Origin: an uncultured Planctomycetales bacterium
GTDB lineage: Bacteria; Planctomycetota; Planctomycetia; Pirellulales; S012-138
Assembly (NCBI GenBank): GCA_937982665.1
Contig: CALJLD010000292.1
Location: 1-8,152 of the forward strand
Length of the DNA stretch: 8,152 bases
Direction of reading: 5' to 3'
The notes under the pieces were generated by a model. It saw only the letters and a list, made by a program, of their open reading frames with translations, was not told the DNA's origin and searched no databases. The position numbers were made by a program, and so were the translations under genes. This document shows positions 1-6,991 of this stretch, in pieces (positions within the stretch are counted from its first letter, which is position 1; each line of letters starts with the position of its first letter).

Positions 1-2029
1 ACGGTTGAAGTAACTCTGTCACAACGTCCGCCAATTCGATCTCATGCGGTTCACCCTCGTTTGGAGCGTGAGCCAAGTGGTCAAACAAATCGAGGTCGTA
101 GTATTCCCAGTCCTTACCGGCGTAGTGTGCTTCTATAATAAGGTCGCGATCAATGTTGGTGACCTTGCCGTTATCGTCAGCGTCCCAATGATTGCGCAAG
201 TGCTTTGCCAGCGAAACAGCAAGCTCAACGTCCTCCGCGCTTAGTTTTGGCGCCAGACGAGCGCGCCCGCTGCGAACGAACGTTCCACGGAATTGCACAT
301 GCTTGAGGTTTGGCAATTCTGTGAGGGCCTGAAATTCTGCACCGCGAATTGCGTGGCTTGGAAGCACGACATGTTCCAGCGTCTTGATCTTGCTTAACTC
401 GGTGACGCCTGCACCCGTAACTTGCGTTGAACCCAGATCGATAGCCCGAAGTTTCTTACACTCTGCAAGCTCACGCAGCCCCGCGTCTCCCACCCAAGTT
501 CCGGAGAGGTCTACAAATTCAAGGTCAGGCATACTCGGTAGATAGCGCATGTCCTTGTCGCACGCATAAGTGCCGCCAAGACTCAAATGCGTAATGCGAA
601 CAGCGCCGTCCAGCAAATCGAGGTGGAGCGATTGCATCCCATCTGGCCTGAGGTGGCCGCTGCGCCAATTCAGTTCTCCGGCCAGGTTGTTTCTCGCCCG
701 TTGCATCTTACGTGGATCAGGCCGGTACTCTTCCTTCTGGAACACGACTATTTCTTCCGCAACGCGCCCGTATTCGTTCAAAGGAAAGTCCGGGCCAAAC
801 GGCGGCGACCAATCCCTCAATTGGGCGCCATTGAAGAACACTGGGATATCTGCGCGAATTGAACCGAGCTTGACTTTGCCAAGTTCTGGAAACTGACACA
901 GCAAATCATACGCAGCAGGCGTGATCCGCGTGCCGCGCAATTCCAGTGTTGAGATGTCCTTTAAGGGAGCGAGTGCGTGCAGACCATCAGTGGTAACTTC
1001 CGTAAAGTTCAAGGCGAGATGCTGCAAATGCTGATACTTGGCGATCGCGTCAAGGTCGCTGTCTGTGATGAATGTTTCTTCCAGCATCAACTTGCGCAGC
1101 GGAAAGTCCGGCCACTTTGACGGATCACATACGTCAGTCTTGGTAAGATCCAACGCTTCCAACTGGCTCAGGTTAGCCAGCATGGCGATGTCCGTATCGC
1201 TCACACGAGATTCACGGAACGAGAGTTCGCGTAGCTGGCGCATCTCGCTGATTGCGGCGAGACGCGATGGCTTTAGGCCGGATCTCATATTTGCCAGCGT
1301 AAGCCGCCGTAATGATTGGCATTGTCCAATTGCGGCAAACAACTCGTCCGAAAGAACAATGCGCTCCAGCGACAATTGTTGCAATTGATGCATCGTAGCG
1401 AGAGTCGCAATTTGCTCCGCATTAGGACGGACGGAGCCAAACCGATTCATGCCGATCACTTGGTGGCGATAGTTGCGGCCCAGCCTGCCTGCGACCTGAT
1501 CCGGTAAGGAGTTGTCCCTTGTTTCGAATTCGTCGCCAGAGCCTTTCCTTGCCCAGGCGTGAATCCCCTGTTGGTCGCACGTGACGATGTGGATATTCGG
1601 GCATCGCACTTTCAGATCAGCAAGTGCGCCTTCGGTGACCTGTGTCGAATCGAAGATCAGTGCTTGCATAGAGCCGCTGAATTGCAGTTGCTCCAGTCCT
1701 GCGTCTGTGAATTTCGGACCGCCGATGACCAGGACTTCCAGTTGGGGAAGCCGCGCTGTTTCGATGAGCAACTGTTGATCCGAAGCCGCATCCACCAAAT
1801 TCACAAGCGTGATGTCCTGGCAGTTTTCCTCACCAATGATGACTTGCAACCAGCTTGGGCCGGGACGCGTTTCAACAATGCCGCCGGCGGCAGTGATACT
1901 TTCCTTCAATTGGGTTTGGGCCAGGTAAGGGCGGACATACACAGCGAATACCGCCAAGACGATGGCGACGACTGTCACACCGATGCCCAGCGTGCGAAGC
2001 CGTACTTGATACCAGTGAAGTTTGGCCAT
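1..2029 (-). CDS. Membrane-anchored leucine-rich-repeat protein with EF-hand-like loop (3' end outside window)
   Basis: A single frame is open from the ATG at 2029 to the window edge (676 codons, no stop), so the C-terminus is missing. Residues 14-32 are a hydrophobic segment after a short basic N-terminus, which suggests a signal anchor with the rest outside the cytoplasm. Degenerate leucine-rich repeats follow in three blocks, roughly residues 68-150, 200-395 and 468-590. Their units resemble LxxLxLxxTxVTDAGLxxL, for example TDAGLEQL at 108-115, TTDGLHAL at 346-353 and VGDAGLREL from 513. Residues 398-466 are a charged, aromatic-rich insert without repeats. A canonical EF-hand loop lies at 616-627. 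LRR proteins of this kind are numerous in planctomycetes, generally of unknown function and presumed to bind proteins. No catalytic motif is visible. The start is chosen because the membrane segment follows directly; the ribosome binding site is weak (GAAAG). The LRR assignment is firm, the role unknown. Confidence 0.87.
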   Translation of the reverse strand, partial: MAKLHWYQVRLRTLGIGVTVVAIVLAVFAVYVRPYLAQTQLKESITAAGGIVETRPGPSWLQVIIGEENCQDITLVNLVDAASDQQLLIETARLPQLEVLVIGGPKFTDAGLEQLQFSGSMQALIFDSTQVTEGALADLKVRCPNIHIVTCDQQGIHAWARKGSGDEFETRDNSLPDQVAGRLGRNYRHQVIGMNRFGSVRPNAEQIATLATMHQLQQLSLERIVLSDELFAAIGQCQSLRRLTLANMRSGLKPSRLAAISEMRQLRELSFRESRVSDTDIAMLANLSQLEALDLTKTDVCDPSKWPDFPLRKLMLEETFITDSDLDAIAKYQHLQHLALNFTEVTTDGLHALAPLKDISTLELRGTRITPAAYDLLCQFPELGKVKLGSIRADIPVFFNGAQLRDWSPPFGPDFPLNEYGRVAEEIVVFQKEEYRPDPRKMQRARNNLAGELNWRSGHLRPDGMQSLHLDLLDGAVRITHLSLGGTYACDKDMRYLPSMPDLEFVDLSGTWVGDAGLRELAECKKLRAIDLGSTQVTGAGVTELSKIKTLEHVVLPSHAIRGAEFQALTELPNLKHVQFRGTFVRSGRARLAPKLSAEDVELAVSLAKHLRNHWDADDNGKVTNIDRDLIIEAHYAGKDWEYYDLDLFDHLAHAPNEGEPHEIELADVVTELLQP
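149..184 (-). other. EF-hand/dockerin-like calcium-binding loop in the LRR protein
   Basis: Residues 616-627 of the LRR protein read DADDNGKVTNID. Asp1, Asp3, Asn5, Gly6, the hydrophobic residue at 8, Thr9 and Asp12 match the 12-residue EF-hand loop. An amphipathic helix-like stretch (about 597-614) precedes it and a second one (about 628-636) follows, as expected for helix-loop-helix. Type I dockerins use the same loop. Only one good loop is visible; the acidic stretch after it (residues 640-655) is not a convincing second copy, and a partner could lie beyond the window edge. Calcium binding is inferred from the motif. Confidence 0.6.
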
Positions 2030-2220
2030 GGGGTTATGCTTTCGTCGGCAGTATCCGTAACTTGCAATGCAATGGTGACTGCTCTTGAGACGGCGCGAAA
2101 CGCAGGCTCGCGATGAGCCCATGATAGCTGATCGGTTGACGCGGACGCGAATAAGACCGATTCGTGCGAGTTGGGTTCGACATCCCTGACGAAGAATGCC
2201 GCATGAACGCCTGTTGTTGA

Positions 2221-2250
2221 TTGCATGCCAGGCTTGTGAGCAGTCATAAT
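2221..2250 (+). promoter_or_regulatory. Weak candidate sigma-70-type promoter for the PLP enzyme gene
   Basis: In the 287-base divergent gap between the LRR gene and the PLP enzyme gene, TTGCAT at 2221-2226 and CATAAT at 2245-2250 are 18 bases apart. The -10 box matches consensus at 5 of 6 positions, but the -35 only at 3 of 6. Transcription would begin near 2257, giving a leader of about 60 bases before the ATG at 2317 and excluding the earlier in-frame starts at 2221 (TTG) and 2254. For the leftward LRR gene only a poor -10 (GATACT, about 30 bases upstream) was seen. I see no other clear structure in this gap. Confidence 0.25.
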
Positions 2251-2316
2251 TTGATGACCGCCGTGCGTCGCAGATTTGAACTTATCCGCTTCATCCGAAT
2301 TCCATCTGGCGCCGTT

Positions 2317-3615
2317 ATGAACAACTTCAAACTGCAAGAGCTTGCGTCTTTCGGCCAGTCTCGCCGCGGATTCTTGCGGACCGCCGGAGTGGCTCTCACC
2401 GCCGGCTTGGCGGCTCAACTCACTTCAATTCGCGAAGGCGTTGCGTGTGAAGCTCAACGAGTGAGTCAAGCGGGTGATGAGTTGCAAGAGTTAGCCAGGC
2501 AGTATTCGCTCACCGATGGCGTGAACTACTTGAATCACGCGGCCATCGGAACGATGCCGAAGCCAGTGCAAACGGCGCTTACTGAATACCTTTCGATCTG
2601 TGAGTCCAATCCGTGGCTGCACATCTGGGGAGACGCCTGGGTTGAGCCACTGGCCAATGTTCGAGATCTGGCGGCACAAGTGTTGGGCTGTACGAGCCAA
2701 GAGGTGGCCATCACGCACAACACAACGGAAACATTCAACACGCTTGCACTTGGACTGCCTCTGGCTGAGTCGGACGAAGTCTTGTTCAGCTCGCTCAATC
2801 ATGCCGGGGCGAGCTCGCCATTTGCGGAAAGAGCAAAGCAAGGTCGCTTTCGCGTCCGCAGGTTTGACTTTCCCATCCTGTTGTTGCCTGGCATCACAGC
2901 GGACGAGATTGTTCAAGCACATGCCGAGGCGATTGGACCCAACACGCGGCTGCTGGTTTTTCCGCACATTGATAACACTTTGGGAGTGCGGCATCCGGTC
3001 AAGGCGATTGCGACGATGGCGCGTGAGCGAGGCGTGGAGTTCATCGCCGTTGATGCCGCACAAACGGCAGGCATGATTCCGCTCAACTGTCCGGAGATGA
3101 ACATCGACGTATTAGCGACCAGCGGCCACAAATGGCTGGGCGGACCAAAAGGGACGGGCCTCGCATACATTCACGAGAAACTGCACAAGTCCTTGCAGCC
3201 GTGGAGCGTAACCTGGGGCCAGGCACGGTGGTCAAGCTCGGCGCGGCGTTACGAAGACTACGGAACGCGAAACATGGCAGAAGTGTTGGCGCTGGGAGAT
3301 GCGATTGCCTTCAATCAAGCAATCACCGCGGACAAGCGCGAAACACGTTTGCTGGAACTCTGGCAGCACACGCGGGATTTAGTCACCGCGGCCGATCACC
3401 TGCAATGGCAATCGCCAGATGATTGGGAACTTGCCGGCTCGGTTTATTCGATCGCTACAAATCAGCCTGTTGCGGAATTGGCGCAAAGTCTGTTTTCGCG
3501 CCACGGGATCGTCGTGCGGCCATTTACCAGCCTCGGCTTGAACGCGCTGCGAGTTTCGCCGAATGTGTTTACGGCCAAGAGTCAAATTGAAGAATTGATC
3601 ACGGTCATTGGCTAG
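2317..3615 (+). CDS. Tat-exported class V aminotransferase-fold PLP enzyme (isopenicillin N epimerase / cysteine desulfurase-like)
   Basis: A 432-residue protein with fold-type I PLP-enzyme motifs of the class V aminotransferase family. The PLP lysine is K272 in the motif TSGHKWLGGPKGTG (268-281). VDAAQTAG at 245-252 supplies the Asp that contacts the pyridine nitrogen (D246) and the conserved Gln (Q249). THNTTETF at 133-140 is the phosphate/cofactor-binding region. YGTRN at 315-319 and LRVSP at 411-415 (R412) match the substrate-carboxylate side. The N-terminus carries a twin-arginine signal, SRRGFLR at 15-21, followed by an Ala/Leu-rich stretch, so the enzyme is probably folded with PLP and then exported. 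The start at 2317 puts the RR motif at a normal distance from the N-terminus; TTG at 2221 and ATG at 2254 are in frame but would bury it. The substrate cannot be read from sequence: transaminase, epimerase, lyase and desulfurase all occur in this family. DUF309 lies 49 bases downstream on the same strand. Confidence 0.88.
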   Translation: MNNFKLQELASFGQSRRGFLRTAGVALTAGLAAQLTSIREGVACEAQRVSQAGDELQELARQYSLTDGVNYLNHAAIGTMPKPVQTALTEYLSICESNPWLHIWGDAWVEPLANVRDLAAQVLGCTSQEVAITHNTTETFNTLALGLPLAESDEVLFSSLNHAGASSPFAERAKQGRFRVRRFDFPILLLPGITADEIVQAHAEAIGPNTRLLVFPHIDNTLGVRHPVKAIATMARERGVEFIAVDAAQTAGMIPLNCPEMNIDVLATSGHKWLGGPKGTGLAYIHEKLHKSLQPWSVTWGQARWSSSARRYEDYGTRNMAEVLALGDAIAFNQAITADKRETRLLELWQHTRDLVTAADHLQWQSPDDWELAGSVYSIATNQPVAELAQSLFSRHGIVVRPFTSLGLNALRVSPNVFTAKSQIEELITVIG

Positions 3616-3630
3616 AGAGCGAATTGTTGT

Positions 3631-3656
3631 GCGCATTGCCTGCGCGATTGATTTTT
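3631..3656 (+). terminator. Weak hairpin followed by a T-run
   Basis: Between the PLP enzyme stop and the DUF309 ATG, GCGCA (3631-3635) can pair with TGCGC (3641-3645) over a 5-base loop. Five T residues follow at 3652-3656 and more Ts lie just downstream. The stem is short and the T-run starts six bases after it, so this is at best an attenuating terminator. It may also simply be leader sequence of the DUF309 gene. Confidence 0.2.
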
Positions 3657-3664
3657 CTGTTTTC

Positions 3665-4222
3665 ATGAATTCACAGCCTGACCCAATCCGATTTCTGCCA
3701 AACGAACCGTTGCCGCAGTACTCGTATGTGCCAGGGAAGTTTCCACATCCCATCCGTGACGAGGAAGGGCATTCGTACGGGAAGCCGGAACCGCCTGTGA
3801 TGCGACCAGAGTCAGCCGCATGGCGAGACTGCGTTGCCTATCTGCGAGGGCTTGATCTGTTCAACGCCGGCTACTATTGGGAAGCTCACGAAGCTTGGGA
3901 GCAGGTGTGGCATGCTTGCGAGCGCAAAGGCCGTGACGCCGATTTCTTCAAGGGTTTGATCAAACTCGCGGCAGCTGGCGTGAAGCACAAAGAAGGGAAC
4001 TCAGCAGGCGTTAGACGCCATGCCCGGCGAGCGGCGGAACTGCTATCAGGCGTGGCGAAGGGCGAACTGGATTCGCAAAAAGTCCGGCAAACGGCTCACC
4101 GCGCGAAGCCGAATCAATACTTCGGTCTCAGCCTTACTGAGGTGGTCCAATACGCGGAGGCGATTGCGAACGGAGGGCAGTCGTTTGATCAACCGGCGAT
4201 CGTCCTGCTGCCAACCGACTGA
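3665..4222 (+). CDS. DUF309 domain protein
   Basis: A 185-residue protein whose centre matches the DUF309 family: LFNAGYYWEAHEAWEQVW at 65-82, then FFKGLIKLAAAGVKH at 94-108, then a basic helix with GVRRHARRAAELL (115-127). These are the family's helical signature with conserved Glu/His/Trp residues (E73, H75, E76, W82). Residues 1-55 are Pro-rich and probably disordered or a lineage-specific extension. No signal peptide or membrane segment is seen, so it is probably cytoplasmic. The biochemical role of DUF309 is not established; the buried acidic/His motif has led to guesses of metal binding, but I cannot test that here. The ATG at 3665 is preferred; a TTG at 3608 in frame would overlap the preceding gene and add 19 residues with no family match. 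It follows the PLP enzyme by 49 bases and ends 7 bases from the convergent hydrolase gene. Confidence 0.85.
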   Translation: MNSQPDPIRFLPNEPLPQYSYVPGKFPHPIRDEEGHSYGKPEPPVMRPESAAWRDCVAYLRGLDLFNAGYYWEAHEAWEQVWHACERKGRDADFFKGLIKLAAAGVKHKEGNSAGVRRHARRAAELLSGVAKGELDSQKVRQTAHRAKPNQYFGLSLTEVVQYAEAIANGGQSFDQPAIVLLPTD

Positions 4223-4230
4223 GGTTGATC
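4187..4230. repeat. Inverted repeat at the convergent gene ends
   Basis: GATCAACC at 4187-4194 is the exact reverse complement of GGTTGATC at 4223-4230, with 28 bases between. The right arm can alternatively pair as GGTTG (4223-4227) with CAACC (4212-4216) over a 6-base loop. The right arm fills the 7-base gap between the DUF309 stop and the last base of the hydrolase gene, and the left arm lies in the DUF309 coding end. It might help termination in either direction, but no T-run follows and chance is a fair explanation. Confidence 0.25.
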
Positions 4231-6665
4231 TAGTTCTCGTCCATGATCGCATCGAACGTCATGGCCATGATCGGGTACTGCGTCCAATCCTTGTAGTCGA
4301 AGTGCCACCACTCGTGTTCGTAGACCGTGAAGCCTTCGGCCTCGATGGTGTTGCGCAGCAGTTCGCGATGATAACGCTGAGATGACGTGCCGCCGGGATA
4401 TTCGGGGAAGGCGCGTTCCGTGAATTCGTCATACCCGCTGACCATCGTGATCGGTTCGCCGGTTGCGAGGTCGTAGAGCGTGACATCGACAGCACAGCCG
4501 CGGTTGTGCCGCGAGCCTTGCGACGGGTCGGCCACAAAGTTCTTCATCGCTTGCGGCGTTGCGTCCCAGAACATTTTGGTCACATACCAAGGGCGATAGG
4601 CATCGTGGACGAGGATTCCATAGCCGCGTTCCTTGAGTTTTTGATGCGCTTTGACCAGAGCTTCCGCCGCCGGCCGTTGCATAAACGCATGCGGCTCTTT
4701 GTAAAACGTGGCACCCATGAAGTTGTTGTCGGAAGCGTAACGGATGTCGTACTTGATCGTGTCGTCCAACTCGCGGAGTTCGACAAGATCTGGCTGGCGG
4801 AATCCGCCTGATGGTGGAGTTTCTTCCGGCGGTGACGCCGCCAAAGCGACATTGCGCATCTCTTCAACCGGACGAACCGGCTCGATCTTGAATGTCTCGC
4901 CGGCCGCCGTTCCCACGTCGCGGCGTTTAAAGACAACTTCCGCAGCCGTGACCTGCGTGGCTTGATTGTCCTCATCGCGCTCGAAGATCAACTGCTCATC
5001 GTGATACAAGCCGTAGTTGGGAAAGTTGAACGTGTTGTCGTCAACCTGTTCCAGCGGATAAGCGAACACCCATTCAATGAGCGCATAGAGCTGGCCGTCG
5101 CGCTCGTGAATGAACAAAACGTTGTGGTCCCAGCCATACTCGCCAATCAAGCCTTGCCACTCAGCAGGTGGCTCGGCAGGGCGAGATGACGGTTGTTTGT
5201 CATATCGGCGGCCGCCTACTTCCACGTTGCTCGACGCGATGCTCACTTTGGTGTCCACAACATGCGCGTCATCGGCGACAAATAATGCCGGCTCGTTATC
5301 TTGGCGGATGCGGTAGTACAAAGGGTCCCGCCAGAGGTAGAGCTCGTCGCCTTGTTTGAGCAACTCCACACTCGTGCCGTTTTCGGCAGTGTATTTGCCG
5401 GCGAGTTCGGAGGCCCGATCCGCGCCAACCGGCGATGAAGTCTTCCATTCCGGCAAGGGTTCATTGGCTTTTTGGGCCAACAGACAGCGTTGGGTGTAGG
5501 TGACAATCTTTTCGACAAGAGAATTTGTGACGTCTTTGGAAGCCACGGCGACAACGCCCAGTTTTTCATCCGGCATCAACGACCATTCCGTTGAGTAGCC
5601 GTAGATTGCGCCGCCATGGCTGACGGTTTTGTGCCCTTCCAATTGCGAGACCAAGAAGCCAAGTCCAAAGCCTTCGGTAGCTCCATCTCGTGCGAACTGC
5701 GGCGTCCACATTTCTCGCAGCGTTTCCGCCTGGACAACTTTGCCCGGCTGCAACAATGCCTGACTGAAGAGAGAAAGATCGAGCACGGTGGTGTACATCG
5801 ATCCTGCCGGCGCGGTGCCAAGTTCAAATGTGGGCGCAGCAAACTCACGTCGGTCATAGCCCCACATGATCGCGTGGGCACGTCGCGCGTTGACTTCTCG
5901 CGAAGCGACAAAGCTGCTGGAGTTCATTCCGAGCGGCCGCAACAACTCTTCTTGCAAGTATTCCACAAACGGCCGTCTCTGTGTCCGCTCCAGAACATAC
6001 CCAACCACGGCAATGCCTGCGTTGGAGTACTTGGTCTTTTCGCCAGGCTTAAGCACTAAAGCGGTGTTGTTCAAGCTGGCGACCGTTTCCGCCAGCGTGG
6101 GCTCTTCTGGATCAAAGTAATGGCCAACAGGCGGTTCACGCACCAGGCCGGAGCGATGCGACATCAGTTGCCGCAGTGTGATGGGATCGCCATAGGAGTT
6201 TTCCGGTTGAAACTCGGGAATGTAATCGTTGACTGGCGCATCAAGGTCAAGCTCGCCTTGTTCGACAAGACGCATCACGGCGATGTCCGTAAACAGCTTG
6301 GAGACCGAGCCGACACGGTAGATGGAATTGACCGTCGCCGGGGTTTCGGCCGCGGCGTCCGTAGTGCCAAACGCCTGGGCCCAAAGCACTTGTTCATCGT
6401 CGGTGATAGCGATTGCCAGCGAAGGGATGCCTTTGTCGGCGAGTTCTCGCTCAATGATCTGGCTTAAGTGATTAGCCAGTTCGGCATAACCATCGGCCGG
6501 TCCAACTGAAACATCTTGAGCGCGTTGCGTCTCGGAAGATTCTGCTCGTTGCTGCTGGAACGCTCGAGCATTTTCGTTGATTGCAACGATCCCAACAGCA
6601 AGCAACACGAATGCAATGGCAAGACGAACAGGCAGGAACCGAGAACCAATACGAGTTGAGCGCAT
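4230..6665 (-). CDS. Exported fusion of serine beta-lactamase/DD-peptidase-family hydrolase with VanX-type D-Ala-D-Ala dipeptidase
   Basis: An 811-residue protein. Residues 1-35 form a signal peptide (basic start, hydrophobic core about 11-29, ARA cleavage site at 33-35). Residues about 55-395 are a class C beta-lactamase-family domain with SVSK (S120 nucleophile, K123), YSN (213-215) and HGG (350-352) in the KTG-triad position, as in DD-peptidases and esterases of the family. Two beta-rich modules follow at about 418-491 and 502-582. Residues about 622-811 match VanX-type peptidase M15: DAYRP (688-692, substrate-binding R691), SRHNRGCAVD (zinc ligands H720 and D727) and HEWWHF (catalytic E785, zinc ligand H788). 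The spacing H-x6-D and E-x2-H equals VanX. All catalytic residues of both enzymes are present. Both folds act on D-amino-acid peptides, so a role in peptidoglycan turnover or salvage outside the cytoplasm is inferred; enterococcal VanX itself is cytosolic. The start is the ATG right before the signal peptide. Vancomycin resistance should not be assumed. Confidence 0.92.
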   Translation of the reverse strand: MRSTRIGSRFLPVRLAIAFVLLAVGIVAINENARAFQQQRAESSETQRAQDVSVGPADGYAELANHLSQIIERELADKGIPSLAIAITDDEQVLWAQAFGTTDAAAETPATVNSIYRVGSVSKLFTDIAVMRLVEQGELDLDAPVNDYIPEFQPENSYGDPITLRQLMSHRSGLVREPPVGHYFDPEEPTLAETVASLNNTALVLKPGEKTKYSNAGIAVVGYVLERTQRRPFVEYLQEELLRPLGMNSSSFVASREVNARRAHAIMWGYDRREFAAPTFELGTAPAGSMYTTVLDLSLFSQALLQPGKVVQAETLREMWTPQFARDGATEGFGLGFLVSQLEGHKTVSHGGAIYGYSTEWSLMPDEKLGVVAVASKDVTNSLVEKIVTYTQRCLLAQKANEPLPEWKTSSPVGADRASELAGKYTAENGTSVELLKQGDELYLWRDPLYYRIRQDNEPALFVADDAHVVDTKVSIASSNVEVGGRRYDKQPSSRPAEPPAEWQGLIGEYGWDHNVLFIHERDGQLYALIEWVFAYPLEQVDDNTFNFPNYGLYHDEQLIFERDEDNQATQVTAAEVVFKRRDVGTAAGETFKIEPVRPVEEMRNVALAASPPEETPPSGGFRQPDLVELRELDDTIKYDIRYASDNNFMGATFYKEPHAFMQRPAAEALVKAHQKLKERGYGILVHDAYRPWYVTKMFWDATPQAMKNFVADPSQGSRHNRGCAVDVTLYDLATGEPITMVSGYDEFTERAFPEYPGGTSSQRYHRELLRNTIEAEGFTVYEHEWWHFDYKDWTQYPIMAMTFDAIMDEN

Positions 6666-6759
6666 GATGATTGCCAGTCGTTGAGAATGCGAAGTCTGAG
6701 GTGCAAGGGTGCTGTATTGCGGAATGGTATTGCTACCGGGAACGTACTGCTATTTGCGC

Positions 6760-6924
6760 CTAGAAATCGGCGTTGGGATCGGCCATCTCTTCGACATCCC
6801 GGTAGTACTCAAACACAGAAAAGTCCAACATGTCGCTTTCCCAGGCAAAATACAGCACAACCGCCATGCCGAAAAAGATGCCAAGGACAGCGAAGATCGC
6901 TGGCTTCTTGTGGCGTCTCTTCAT
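6760..6924 (-). CDS. Small single-pass membrane protein, function unknown
   Basis: A predicted 54-residue protein that I do not recognise. It begins with a strongly basic stretch (MKRRHKKP), continues with one hydrophobic segment at about 9-27, and ends in an acidic, aromatic tail (residues 29-54 with VFEYYRDVEEMADP). This layout predicts the N-terminus in the cytoplasm and the tail outside. The frame is open further upstream to an ATG at 7020 and a TTG at 7044, but both lie inside the end of the preceding F-family gene. The 6924 start gives a cleaner protein, with the positive charges right before the membrane segment. No clear Shine-Dalgarno sequence precedes it. It sits 67 bases after the F-family gene and 94 bases before the hydrolase fusion, all on the same strand, so cotranscription is plausible. 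It could be an accessory to the F-family protein, but nothing in the sequence proves this. Confidence 0.55.
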   Translation of the reverse strand: MKRRHKKPAIFAVLGIFFGMAVVLYFAWESDMLDFSVFEYYRDVEEMADPNADF

Positions 6925-6991
6925 GCCGTAGTCTTGTTGAGAAGTGGAGTTGGCTGCCGCACATCGCCAGAAGCAACTTAACACAAGGCCG

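Noticed and set aside
93..112. Second EF-hand in the acidic stretch after the first loop
   Set aside because: The residues (WEYYDLDLFDH) are acidic but lack the Gly at loop position 6 and the correct ligand spacing.
570..2116. Several plus-strand open frames (570-896, 1038-1388, 1559-2116) over the first 2 kb
   Set aside because: They lie antisense to the continuous minus-strand LRR frame, show biased low-complexity composition and no domain features, and are shadows.
1975..2418. Minus-strand 147-codon frame across the divergent gap
   Set aside because: It overlaps the starts of both flanking genes, has no recognisable domain, and would antisense the Tat-signal coding region. The flanking genes explain the sequence better.
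2491..3063. Minus-strand 190-codon frame inside the PLP enzyme gene
   Set aside because: It is fully antisense to a gene with clear catalytic motifs and has Arg/Cys/His-rich composition typical of a reverse-frame shadow.
4230..4802. Annotation of the VanX-type domain as a vancomycin-resistance gene
   Set aside because: No vanH- or vanA-type ligase or VanR/VanS regulator gene is present, the domain is exported and fused, and VanX-like dipeptidases occur in bacteria without glycopeptide resistance.
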